Below, piece after piece: positions 1 through 5,722 of a DNA stretch of 56,098 nucleotides (positions within the stretch are counted from its first letter, which is position 1; every line of letters begins with the position of its first letter). The position numbers and the translations under genes are program-made. Below the pieces are notes generated by a model. It searched no databases and was not told where the DNA came from. It saw nothing but the letters and a program-made list of their open reading frames with translations. Source of the DNA: a virus; the IMG/VR virus record IMGVR_UViG_3300030102_007626, positions 99,572 to 155,669 of that record. One strand, written 5' to 3'.

Positions 1-1
1 A

Positions 2-25
2 TTCGTATATTATATCATATTTAAA
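2..25 (+). promoter_or_regulatory. early promoter-like motif, copy 1
   Basis: Starts TTCGTATATTATA and ends ATATTTAAA, a variant of the 24-bp element found about twenty times in this window. It lies 10 bp before the start codon at 36. Promoter function is inferred from its position and repetition. Confidence 0.7.
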
Positions 26-35
26 GAGAAAAATT

Positions 36-287
36 ATGACAAAAAAAGAAATACATAAAGAAATTAGAAGTAGATTCTACGAAGTGATAAACGAAAAGTT
101 TCCACAATACGAAATTGATAGTGATGGATTTGGTAGAGTGCAACTAGTAAATGGAAGAAACATGATAGAATATCACATGTCAAGACACACATTATGTGGA
201 TATAGTGATAATTCAAAACAATGTCATGATGATGAATTAGAAATGGAGGAGTTACTAAATGAAATAGTTGGACAATACGAGATCTAG
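36..287 (+). CDS. small early protein of unknown function
   Basis: An 83-residue charged protein that I do not recognise. It has no signal peptide or membrane segment; the N-terminus is Lys/Arg-rich and the C-terminus acidic (ELEMEELLNEI), suggesting a small soluble helical protein. The start is fixed by the early motif ending 10 bp upstream. Its C content is ordinary, unlike the genes after 2 kb. It belongs to the early array and probably acts soon after infection, but nothing in the sequence gives a function. Confidence 0.7.
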   Translation: MTKKEIHKEIRSRFYEVINEKFPQYEIDSDGFGRVQLVNGRNMIEYHMSRHTLCGYSDNSKQCHDDELEMEELLNEIVGQYEI

Positions 288-355
288 CTTTTTACTATAC
301 ACTACCCAGCAAACGAATACGTATATACTAGGGGAATAGTTTAATTTACTAGAAG

Positions 356-379
356 TTCGTATATTGTAGTATAAATAAA
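356..379 (+). promoter_or_regulatory. early promoter-like motif, copy 2
   Basis: Reads TTCGTATATTGTA followed by GTATAAATAAA, 10 bp before the start at 390. It drives the two-gene unit 390-1021. Confidence 0.75.
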
Positions 380-389
380 GAGAAAAATT

Positions 390-647
390 ATGAAGATTAC
401 AGACATATTAGATGCAAAACTAAATTTAGAAATGGATCATATGAGTTTAGAACATGACCAAAAATGTATTATAGAGGAGTTAAAGCAATTACATAGGGAA
501 ATGGAGGAAGATGCAGAACCAGAGGGTGGACCTATATGTGATCAATATGCAGATGCTATTCATAGAAAAGAACGTGAATTAGAAAAAATTACTAGAGAGA
601 TGCAGGTAATAAAGGGTAAAATTGATGAATTAGAAAATTTAATATAA
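390..647 (+). CDS. small early coiled-coil protein
   Basis: An 85-residue, highly charged protein with heptad-like Leu/Ile spacing through most of its length (residues 20-40 and 60-85), so probably an alpha-helical coiled coil. A Gly-Gly-Pro-Ile-Cys segment near residue 47 breaks the helix into a hairpin-like arrangement. It is the first gene of a two-gene unit behind an early motif, and its TAA shares one base with the ATG of the next gene, so the two are probably translationally coupled. Function unknown. Confidence 0.7.
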   Translation: MKITDILDAKLNLEMDHMSLEHDQKCIIEELKQLHREMEEDAEPEGGPICDQYADAIHRKERELEKITREMQVIKGKIDELENLI

Positions 648-1021
648 TGGAAGATAGAATTAAAATAAACGATGTGTGGTACGTGAGGGAAGATACCCAG
701 AAAAAACAATCATACAGGTTAGGTGATAAGTGGAGTATGGATTTTGATTATGATGGGATGCTGAATTGTGGGTTAGCCGTAAAGGCAAGTAGTCCTGTTA
801 ATTGGTTAGAGAAATTACTAGATAGTTTTGAGGACGTGAATTACCATAGGGAAGCAGCACCATTATATGATTTGATTGAACACATTAAGTACCAAAACGA
901 GTATGGAGAAAATGAGGTAACAAGAGAAAACATAGATGAATCATTACGTGCATTTAAAAAGGAATGTAAGGATACTATTGATGGTTTAAATTGGAAAACC
1001 GATGTTAAACCCGTGAGTTAA
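647..1021 (+). CDS. small early protein of unknown function
   Basis: A 124-residue soluble protein with no family I recognise. The N-terminal half is rich in aromatic residues and beta-prone (INDVWYVRED, KWSMDFDYDG); the C-terminal half is helical and charged. It starts on the last base of the preceding stop codon and has no early motif of its own, so it is probably co-expressed with the coiled-coil protein. The region behind it (1022-1442) has no convincing gene. Confidence 0.7.
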   Translation: MEDRIKINDVWYVREDTQKKQSYRLGDKWSMDFDYDGMLNCGLAVKASSPVNWLEKLLDSFEDVNYHREAAPLYDLIEHIKYQNEYGENEVTRENIDESLRAFKKECKDTIDGLNWKTDVKPVS

Positions 1022-1334
1022 ACAAAATAAAACGTGGATTACCAATGATTATTACCAAAACATCTATTACAATGATTATTACCAAAAATCGTTGATTACC
1101 ATGGATTGTGGATTACCAATATGTGGAATGAATGATAAAGTGTGGAAAACGATTATTACCAAAGAAAATGATTATTACAAGAATATTATATAGTGTGTGG
1201 AAAGTGTATTACACTGTGTTGGGGTTGGTTTTGATGTTCCCCTAACCCATCCATTGCCCAGACACGTCCTTTTAAGGTACTTCCAAAAGTATATACAAAA
1301 CCACGTGAAACACACGGTAAAACGTGGATTACCA

Positions 1335-1382
1335 CAATGTTTATTACAAGGTTTATTACAATGTTTATTACAATGTTTATTA
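1335..1382 (+). repeat. 12-bp tandem repeat, 4 units
   Basis: Units CAATGTTTATTA, CAAGGTTTATTA, CAATGTTTATTA and CAATGTTTATTA follow each other directly, with one difference among the four. They form the densest part of the ATTACCA zone. Confidence 0.85.
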
Positions 1383-1410
1383 CCAGGGGAAGAGGATTAT
1401 TAAAAGGTTT

Positions 1411-1434
1411 TTCGTATGTTACCGTATATTTAAA
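1411..1434 (+). promoter_or_regulatory. early promoter-like motif, copy 3 (divergent)
   Basis: Reads TTCGTATGTTACC then GTATATTTAAA, 8 bp before an ATG at 1443. It is one of the more divergent copies, but position and spacing match the others. Confidence 0.6.
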
Positions 1435-1442
1435 AAAAGGTT

Positions 1443-1601
1443 ATGAAAGAAGATGATATTTTAAAAGATTATATTAAATCACTAGGTTTAACTTACAACA
1501 TTAAAGAATCTATATCGATACTGAAACAAGAGGTTGCCACGTTCGGGTATGTACCTATTGAATATTTAAATCAGGAAGATAGATGTTCATGGATGAATTA
1601 A
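1443..1601 (+). CDS. very small early protein (52 residues)
   Basis: Found by looking behind the early motif at 1411. ATG at 1443 opens a 52-codon frame ending TAA at 1599-1601. The translation begins MKEDDILKDYIKSLGLTY and ends EDRCSWMN. It is helical and charged, with no recognisable domain. Motif-to-start spacing of 8 bp, like its neighbours, is the main reason to call it real. A non-coding stretch of about 145 bases follows. Confidence 0.55.
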   Translation: MKEDDILKDYIKSLGLTYNIKESISILKQEVATFGYVPIEYLNQEDRCSWMN

Positions 1602-1746
1602 AATAGTTTTTTACCCTACTAGCACGGGGATTACAATGTTTGCTAGCGGGTTACTGAGTAATGCAAGAGGTAACGGGATGGTTTTCAGGTTTGTACCCAA
1701 CCAAACAAACCTTTTATTACCCAGGAAGTTTATTACTAGAAAGATT
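1602..1746. other. intergenic stretch with residual ATTAC repeats
   Basis: No credible frame. It contains further ATTACAA, ATTACCC and ATTACTA words and a GCTAGC-containing segment near 1647, so it looks like a continuation of the repeat zone at 1022-1442. Nothing else is recognisable. Confidence 0.4.
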
Positions 1747-1770
1747 TTCGTATATTACAGTATAATTAAA
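1747..1770 (+). promoter_or_regulatory. early promoter-like motif, copy 4
   Basis: TTCGTATATTACA then GTATAATTAAA, 7 bp before the start at 1778. Confidence 0.75.
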
Positions 1771-1777
1771 AAGAAAA

Positions 1778-2008
1778 ATGGAAAAGATATTTAAAAGATT
1801 TTTACAAAACAATATATCGTTGATTAAAGAATTGATTACAGAGTACGGTACAGGAAATTTAAATGATGAATTATACGATACAAACGAATTTAAAAACATG
1901 GTTAATAAATGTAATTTTAATACTGAAGAAGAAAAAGGGTATTGTAATGGATGGACTGATAGTAAAGATGAATTGTTTAATAGTATGTTAAAGGAATATT
2001 ATAATTAA
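1778..2008 (+). CDS. small early protein of unknown function
   Basis: A 76-residue acidic soluble protein. The first 30 residues form a likely helix (IFKRFLQNNISLIKELI) and the rest is rich in Asn, Glu and Asp, with two Cys (residues 49 and 60). Single-gene unit between two copies of the early motif. No function can be assigned. Confidence 0.7.
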   Translation: MEKIFKRFLQNNISLIKELITEYGTGNLNDELYDTNEFKNMVNKCNFNTEEEKGYCNGWTDSKDELFNSMLKEYYN

Positions 2009-2015
2009 CTAGAAG

Positions 2016-2039
2016 TTTGTATATTATATTATAATTAAA
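2016..2039 (+). promoter_or_regulatory. early promoter-like motif, copy 5
   Basis: TTTGTATATTATA then TTATAATTAAA, 8 bp before the start at 2048; only 7 bp separate it from the previous stop codon. Confidence 0.8.
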
Positions 2040-2047
2040 AAGATAAT

Positions 2048-2269
2048 ATGAGTAAATTAAAATTTAGTGAGATAAAAAATATAATAAAATTTATATGTGA
2101 AGATTATATTGATGGAATTGAAGAAAATACTGATGATGAAGGTAATATAGTAGGTTTTACTGATAAAGAAGGTAATATATTAGGTTATGAAGATGAGAAT
2201 ATCTTAATAGAAGACTTTAAATTATTTGTTGATGTATATAAAGATTTTGATTTTAAAGGAATAAAATAA
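2048..2269 (+). CDS. small acidic early protein with a short internal repeat
   Basis: A 73-residue strongly acidic protein. The centre holds an imperfect duplication, DEGNIVGFTD followed by KEGNILGYED, about 12 residues apart. This may be a short beta-hairpin repeat. It has no known family or membrane segment. It is a single-gene unit in the cytosine-poor block, and its codons are nearly limited to A, T and G. Confidence 0.7.
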   Translation: MSKLKFSEIKNIIKFICEDYIDGIEENTDDEGNIVGFTDKEGNILGYEDENILIEDFKLFVDVYKDFDFKGIK

Positions 2270-2280
2270 TTAATTAGAAA

Positions 2281-2304
2281 TTTGTATATTATATTATAAT
2301 TAAA
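2281..2304 (+). promoter_or_regulatory. early promoter-like motif, copy 6
   Basis: TTTGTATATTATA then TTATAATTAAA, identical to copy 5, 9 bp before the start at 2314. Confidence 0.8.
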
Positions 2305-2313
2305 AAGAAAAAT

Positions 2314-2529
2314 ATGAAAAATTTAAATGAAATAGTTGAAAAAACTATTTATGATATTGATAAAGATGAAAATAGTTTATTAGACTATAAAAAGAAAATG
2401 GAAAAAGCAGTATTAAGTTTAAATGATGTATTAAAAGATACTGGATGGTATGTTTGTTATGGTGAAATGATTAATGAAGATAATAAAGATGTTGTATTTT
2501 TAACTATAAAAAAGGAATTTTATAATTAA
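2314..2529 (+). CDS. small early protein of unknown function
   Basis: A 71-residue charged protein: a likely N-terminal helix (residues 1-45), then a beta-prone tail (GWYVCYGEMI, VVFLTIKKEF). The coding strand has only about 5 C in 216 bases. Single-gene unit between early motifs; no recognisable family. Confidence 0.7.
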   Translation: MKNLNEIVEKTIYDIDKDENSLLDYKKKMEKAVLSLNDVLKDTGWYVCYGEMINEDNKDVVFLTIKKEFYN

Positions 2530-2536
2530 TTAGAAA

Positions 2537-2560
2537 TTTGTATATTGTATTATAATTAAA
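2537..2560 (+). promoter_or_regulatory. early promoter-like motif, copy 7
   Basis: TTTGTATATTGTA then TTATAATTAAA, 14 bp before the start at 2575. Confidence 0.8.
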
Positions 2561-2574
2561 AAAGATAAAAAAAA

Positions 2575-2928
2575 ATGGGAAGAAAATTTAGAGTTATTGA
2601 AAATGTATGTCAAGGAATTGTTGATTATAGAATTGATGAAGAATTTTTTATAGGTGATGAATATAAAGATTGTTTTAGTGATATATTTTATAAAGGTGAT
2701 GTTTATGAAGTAATGAATGAACATATTATGAATGAATTTGAATCTGATGAAAATGGTGAAATGATTGAACCTGAATTAATGTGTATTGAAGGAAAAAATA
2801 AAATTAGTATGGAAGAAGTATTAGATATGAATACTAGTGAAGATGATTTATATTATAGTACTGTAGGAATGGAATATAGTAATTTTTATTGGGAAGGTTT
2901 TAAAAGATTTGTTGAAGAGATAAAATAA
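2575..2928 (+). CDS. acidic early protein of unknown function
   Basis: A 117-residue, very acidic protein with many Tyr and Phe residues and almost no Pro, His or Ala. The high negative charge is typical of small phage proteins that bind host enzymes or mimic DNA, but that is only a general resemblance. The coding strand has about 7 C in 354 bases; the 604-base C-free stretch starts inside the gene, at 2862. Single-gene unit. Confidence 0.7.
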   Translation: MGRKFRVIENVCQGIVDYRIDEEFFIGDEYKDCFSDIFYKGDVYEVMNEHIMNEFESDENGEMIEPELMCIEGKNKISMEEVLDMNTSEDDLYYSTVGMEYSNFYWEGFKRFVEEIK

Positions 2929-2952
2929 AGGAATATTTATTTTAATAGAAAT

Positions 2953-2976
2953 TTTATATATTATATTATATTTAAA
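2953..2976 (+). promoter_or_regulatory. early promoter-like motif, copy 8 (divergent)
   Basis: TTTATATATTATA then TTATATTTAAA. It lies 48 bp before the start at 3025, unlike the usual 7-14 bp, because a tandem repeat sits in between. Confidence 0.6.
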
Positions 2977-2986
2977 AAGTTAAATT

Positions 2987-3014
2987 ATTAAAAATTAAAA
3001 ATTAAAAATTAAAA
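2987..3014 (+). repeat. 7-bp tandem repeat (ATTAAAA), 4 units
   Basis: Four exact ATTAAAA units between the early motif and the start at 3025. They lengthen the leader by about 30-40 bases compared with the other early genes, probably by replication slippage. Confidence 0.85.
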
Positions 3015-3024
3015 AAGGTAAATT

Positions 3025-3438
3025 ATGGGAAAATTAAGTAAAATTGAGTTAGATGTTGTTAGTAATGAAGTTTATAGTAGAGTTGTAAATGAAGTTAATG
3101 ATAAATGTTTAAAAATTGTTAATGAAAATGTTGATTTTAGTTTATTAAAGGAATTAAGAGAAGTAGAATTAAAAAAGGAAAAATTAGAAAGTGAATTAAG
3201 TGATTTTGTTAATAAGGTTAATGATGAATTTAATATTAGAATTAGTTATAATAGTGTAGGAAGATATGGTTATAAAGAAAATAAAAGTTTGTTTAATATT
3301 GTAGGAAGTGTTGATTATAATGTTAAAAGAAATATTGAAAAAGAATTAATATTAAATGGTATTGATAAAGGATTAGATATTAAAGAATTAATTAATAATA
3401 TGGTTAAGGAATTTGTAAGTAAAGAATTTAAGAGTTAA
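3025..3438 (+). CDS. early protein encoded without any cytosine
   Basis: A 137-residue protein whose reading frame contains no C at all. It therefore has no Ala, His, Pro, Gln or Thr (and also no Trp); Ser is always AGT, Leu only TTA/TTG, Arg only AGA/AGG. The middle (residues 40-75) looks like a helical coiled coil (LREVELKKEKLESEL) and the end is again helical. No family is recognisable, as expected with such restricted composition. It is followed by a hairpin terminator at 3461. It is long and intact, so a functional gene is likely. Confidence 0.75.
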   Translation: MGKLSKIELDVVSNEVYSRVVNEVNDKCLKIVNENVDFSLLKELREVELKKEKLESELSDFVNKVNDEFNIRISYNSVGRYGYKENKSLFNIVGSVDYNVKRNIEKELILNGIDKGLDIKELINNMVKEFVSKEFKS

Positions 3439-3460
3439 TTTTTAATTATATATAGTAATG

Positions 3461-3481
3461 GAAGTCCTTTTAAAGGACTTC
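3461..3481 (+). terminator. hairpin terminator
   Basis: GAAGTCCTT pairs with AAGGACTTC around a 3-base loop, a perfect 9-bp stem, followed by a weak T-rich tail. Its four Cs are the only ones between 2862 and 3890. Confidence 0.7.
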
Positions 3482-3497
3482 TGTTATTTAATAAAAA

Positions 3498-3521
3498 TTT
3501 GTATATTGTAGTATAATTAAA
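3498..3521 (+). promoter_or_regulatory. early promoter-like motif, copy 9
   Basis: TTTGTATATTGTA then GTATAATTAAA, 10 bp before the start at 3532 and just after a terminator, as expected of a new transcription unit. Confidence 0.8.
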
Positions 3522-3531
3522 AAGATAAAAT

Positions 3532-4116
3532 ATGTTAAAGGAAAATAGTAAATTAAAAGATTTAAAAAATATTAGGAAAGGTTTAATAAAAGAAAGTAAT
3601 GATTTTAAAAATAGTTTATTAAATAAAATATGGGAAGATTTAAATTTTGATTTTAGATTTAGGTTTAATGATTTATATAGTGTTAAAGGAGGAGAGTGTA
3701 GAAGGTTAAAAGGATGGATTAGTAATATAAATGATGATGTAATTGGAAGTTTAAGTGATAAAAATAAATTAATTAGAGAAAATGAAAAATTTAATAAATT
3801 AAAAGATTATTTAAATAGTAAGGATTGGGGTAAATATGAAGTTGATGTTTGTAAATTAAATGATTATAGTTGGTTTGATTATAGGAATTTCTTTATAAAA
3901 TATGAAAAAAATTGGGGTAAGAATTGGTTTGATTATAAAAATGAAATGTTAGAAAAGGAAACTACTTTAATTATTAAAATTAAATGGAAAGGAGTTAATA
4001 TGAATAGAGTATTAAATGAGTTTGATGGAGGATTTAGAAAAGTAGGTAAATATTGTAGTGTAACTAGGAAGTGGGTATTAACTGGGGAAGTTGTAGATTT
4101 AAAAAGAGTTGTTTAA
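3532..4116 (+). CDS. early protein, nearly C-free gene
   Basis: A 194-residue basic protein rich in Lys, Asn, Asp, Trp, Tyr and Phe. It contains a few Thr but no Ala, His, Pro or Gln. Its 585-bp frame has only five Cs, the first at 3891, so codon 120 is reached before any C appears. Two related segments (YSWFDYRNFF and KNWFDYKNEM, about residues 112-138) suggest a small internal repeat. The C-terminal third is beta-prone. No known family. It ends in front of a strong terminator at 4144. Confidence 0.75.
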   Translation: MLKENSKLKDLKNIRKGLIKESNDFKNSLLNKIWEDLNFDFRFRFNDLYSVKGGECRRLKGWISNINDDVIGSLSDKNKLIRENEKFNKLKDYLNSKDWGKYEVDVCKLNDYSWFDYRNFFIKYEKNWGKNWFDYKNEMLEKETTLIIKIKWKGVNMNRVLNEFDGGFRKVGKYCSVTRKWVLTGEVVDLKRVV

Positions 4117-4143
4117 ATAAAATAAAAATAAATATTATAAAGG

Positions 4144-4167
4144 ACCCCCTTATGTAGGGGGTTTTTT
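4144..4167 (+). terminator. intrinsic terminator fused to the next promoter
   Basis: ACCCCCT pairs with AGGGGGT around a 5-base loop, followed directly by a run of six T. The last three T are also the first bases of the next early motif (4165), so termination of one unit and initiation of the next share sequence. Confidence 0.85.
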
Positions 4168-4188
4168 GTATATTATATTATAATTAAA
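4165..4188 (+). promoter_or_regulatory. early promoter-like motif, copy 10
   Basis: TTTGTATATTATA then TTATAATTAAA, 8 bp before the start at 4197; its 5' T residues are the U-tract of the preceding terminator. Confidence 0.8.
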
Positions 4189-4196
4189 AAGATAAT

Positions 4197-4382
4197 ATGT
4201 TAAATAAAGAAAAGGTAAATAAAATTTATAATGACTTACATGAATTATATAATAGTGGTGAATTAGAACAAAGGTTAATTTTAAAAAGTGATGTTAAATT
4301 AAGAAGTTTGTTGGTTAATTTATGTGAAAATATTGGTGATGATTATAGTGTTTTTGTTGATTTAAGTTGTTTTGAGGAATAA
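4197..4382 (+). CDS. small early protein of unknown function
   Basis: A 61-residue charged protein. Likely helical N-terminus (KEKVNKIYNDLHELY), acidic C-terminus with two Cys. Only three Cs in 186 coding bases. Single-gene unit between a terminator-promoter element and the next early motif. Function unknown. Confidence 0.65.
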   Translation: MLNKEKVNKIYNDLHELYNSGELEQRLILKSDVKLRSLLVNLCENIGDDYSVFVDLSCFEE

Positions 4383-4398
4383 AATAATTAATAAATAA

Positions 4399-4422
4399 TT
4401 CGTATATTATAGTATAATTAAA
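4399..4422 (+). promoter_or_regulatory. early promoter-like motif, copy 11
   Basis: TTCGTATATTATA then GTATAATTAAA, 12 bp before the start at 4435. The flank AATAATTAATAAATAA in front of it recurs before the copies at 4874 and 5132, so the repeated block is nearly 45 bp. Confidence 0.8.
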
Positions 4423-4434
4423 AAGATAAAATAT

Positions 4435-4785
4435 ATGAAAAAGAAAGAAGTTTTTGTTAGTAAATATGATAGTAGAGAAAAATTTATAATTAATAATATA
4501 AATGAATATAAAGAACTTTTAAAAGATTGTAGTATTAATGAAGTTAATAGAAAAATGATGAGTTTTGATATTAAAATTGATAATATTATATATAAAATGA
4601 ATGAACATTATGATAGTAATAATGATGTGATATTTAAAGATATTCATAAGGATTATAAAATTAAGAAAGACGGAAGTATAAAAAGTTATAAAGTACAGGT
4701 ACAAATTGAAGATGATGTATTAAGAGAAAAAATAATAAATACATTTCCTAAAGACTTTGATTTTAATATTAGTAGATATAAATAA
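4435..4785 (+). CDS. early protein of unknown function
   Basis: A 116-residue Lys/Asp/Asn-rich soluble protein with mixed helix and strand predicted by eye; the last third (IKSYKVQVQIEDD) is beta-prone. C-poor gene (about 10 C in 351 bases). Single-gene unit ending in front of a terminator at 4807. No recognised domain. Confidence 0.7.
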   Translation: MKKKEVFVSKYDSREKFIINNINEYKELLKDCSINEVNRKMMSFDIKIDNIIYKMNEHYDSNNDVIFKDIHKDYKIKKDGSIKSYKVQVQIEDDVLREKIINTFPKDFDFNISRYK

Positions 4786-4806
4786 TAAGTGAATATAAAT
4801 TGTAAT

Positions 4807-4837
4807 AAAGTGATTCTAGTAATAGGATCACTTTTTT
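4807..4837 (+). terminator. intrinsic terminator
   Basis: AAAGTGATTCT pairs with AGGATCACTTT (one G-U pair) around a 6-base loop, and the 3' arm runs into a T tract ending at 4837. Confidence 0.8.
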
Positions 4838-4873
4838 AAATAGATAATTAGGAATAAAATAATTAATAAATAA

Positions 4874-4897
4874 TTCGTATATTATATTATAATTAAA
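4874..4897 (+). promoter_or_regulatory. early promoter-like motif, copy 12
   Basis: TTCGTATATTATA then TTATAATTAAA. It ends 1 bp before an ATG at 4899 but 10 bp before the ATG at 4908; the usual spacing is 7-14 bp, so it supports the second ATG. Confidence 0.8.
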
Positions 4898-4907
4898 AAT
4901 GATAAAA

Positions 4908-5120
4908 ATGGATATAGGAAAATTTCATGAAAGTGAATTGATAGATTTATTAAAAAATTTAAAATATGAATTAAATAGTTTTTATTCTTTTGAAACTTTG
5001 GATGAGGATGAAATTAAAGATATGAAACGAATTGAAGAATTGATATGGAAGGTGGAGTGTAAATTATATGGGTATGACGAAAATGATCCTTTAGATAAAT
5101 TCTATAAAGGAATAAAATAA
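4908..5120 (+). CDS. small early protein; start moved to second ATG
   Basis: A 70-residue acidic, helical protein (MDIGKFHESELIDLLKNLKY at the start). An ATG at 4899 is in frame, but it lies in the leader word AAAAATGATAAA. That word also occurs before the genes at 5168 and 5422, where its ATG leads quickly to a stop, so there it cannot be the start. Motif spacing also favours 4908. Single-gene unit; no family recognised. Confidence 0.65.
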   Translation: MDIGKFHESELIDLLKNLKYELNSFYSFETLDEDEIKDMKRIEELIWKVECKLYGYDENDPLDKFYKGIK

Positions 5121-5131
5121 TTAATAAATAA

Positions 5132-5155
5132 TTCGTATATTATAGTATAATTAAA
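5132..5155 (+). promoter_or_regulatory. early promoter-like motif, copy 13
   Basis: TTCGTATATTATA then GTATAATTAAA, 12 bp before the start at 5168, with the shared AATAATTAATAAATAA flank. Confidence 0.8.
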
Positions 5156-5167
5156 AATGATAAATAA

Positions 5168-5353
5168 ATGAATAAAATTAAATTAGAAAAAGACGCAGGA
5201 TTGAGATTCCCAGCTGAGGAAGGTTTTTATGGGATAATCGTTAGTGCACGTCCTCCAATGCATGTTTGGGGTGATAAAATTTATACAATTGAAGTGTATG
5301 ATAAAAATGATAAATATGTTGGTAAATGGAGTGGGAAACATGGTGATTTTTAA
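5168..5353 (+). CDS. small early protein with atypical base composition
   Basis: A 61-residue protein with a beta-prone core (EEGFYGIIVSARPPMHVW, KIYTIEVYD). It looks like a small single-domain fold with several Pro, Ala and His residues. Its coding strand has about 16 C in 186 bases, whereas neighbours have 0-3 percent. It is flanked by near-identical promoter blocks at 5132 and 5386, as if exchanged as a cassette. A 7-bp inverted repeat (GTGATTT / AAATCAC) spans its stop codon. Function unknown. Confidence 0.65.
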   Translation: MNKIKLEKDAGLRFPAEEGFYGIIVSARPPMHVWGDKIYTIEVYDKNDKYVGKWSGKHGDF

Positions 5354-5385
5354 ATCACTATAGGAATTTTAAAATTAATAAATAA

Positions 5386-5409
5386 TTCGTATATTATATT
5401 ATAATTAAA
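5386..5409 (+). promoter_or_regulatory. early promoter-like motif, copy 14
   Basis: TTCGTATATTATA then TTATAATTAAA, 12 bp before the start at 5422. Confidence 0.8.
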
Positions 5410-5421
5410 AATGATAAAAAT

Positions 5422-5673
5422 ATGTTTATAGTAAAATTATTTAATGTTGATCCTTCTTCTTTTAAGATTAAAGGATGTAAAGTTAGTGTTTTTAAAAGTT
5501 TGAATGAGTGTAAAGAATTTATTTTGAAAAAACATTGGGAAATAGATTATGATAATTGTAATAATGATTTAAGTTTTGATGAATTTAAGTTAGAAAATAG
5601 TTATGATAAGTTATATGAAAATGATTTATTTTATGATAATTTTGAATTTGAAATTGAGGAAGTAGTTAATTAA
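5422..5673 (+). CDS. acidic early protein of unknown function
   Basis: An 83-residue protein with a basic beta-prone N-terminal part (MFIVKLFNVDPSSFKIKG) and a very acidic C-terminal half. The upstream ATG at 5409 in the leader word reads into TAG after six codons, so 5422 is the start. C-poor gene, single-gene unit. No recognisable domain. Confidence 0.7.
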   Translation: MFIVKLFNVDPSSFKIKGCKVSVFKSLNECKEFILKKHWEIDYDNCNNDLSFDEFKLENSYDKLYENDLFYDNFEFEIEEVVN

Positions 5674-5680
5674 AATAAAA

Positions 5681-5704
5681 TTTGTATATTGTAATATAAT
5701 TAAA
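5681..5704 (+). promoter_or_regulatory. early promoter-like motif, copy 15
   Basis: TTTGTATATTGTA then ATATAATTAAA, 18 bp before the start at 5723, slightly longer than usual. Confidence 0.75.
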
Positions 5705-5722
5705 AATAAAAAAAGTTAAGTT

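Larger units (their letters stand above)
1022..1442. repeat. ATTACCA/ATTACAA repeat zone, no convincing gene
   Basis: About 420 bases in which ATTACCA or ATTACAA recurs at least 14 times on the + strand, always in the same direction. GTGGATTACCA occurs three times, at 1034, 1108 and 1324. The zone ends in four tandem 12-bp units and then an early motif at 1411. Repetition and direction are visible; a role as iterons, as an array of protein-binding sites, or as decayed sequence is inference. A 68-residue open frame at 1197-1403 runs through it but is largely the translation of the repeats. Confidence 0.6.
2862..3465 (+). other. 604-base stretch with no cytosine on the + strand
   Basis: Reading base by base, there is no C between the C at 2861 and the C at 3466. 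The stretch covers the end of gene 2575-2928, the spacer, and all of gene 3025-3438. G is present throughout, so this is strand-specific C avoidance and not just high AT. The next Cs (3466, 3467, 3478, 3481) all lie in a terminator hairpin; C is then absent again until 3891. Confidence 0.95.

Noticed and set aside
1335-1382. CRISPR array
   Set aside because: Units are only 12 bp, directly adjacent, with no spacers.
1197-1403. 68-residue open frame in the ATTACCA repeat zone
   Set aside because: Its C-terminal half is the translation of the 12-bp tandem repeat (QCLLQGLLQCLLQCLL), it has no early motif in front of it, and its composition differs from other early proteins.
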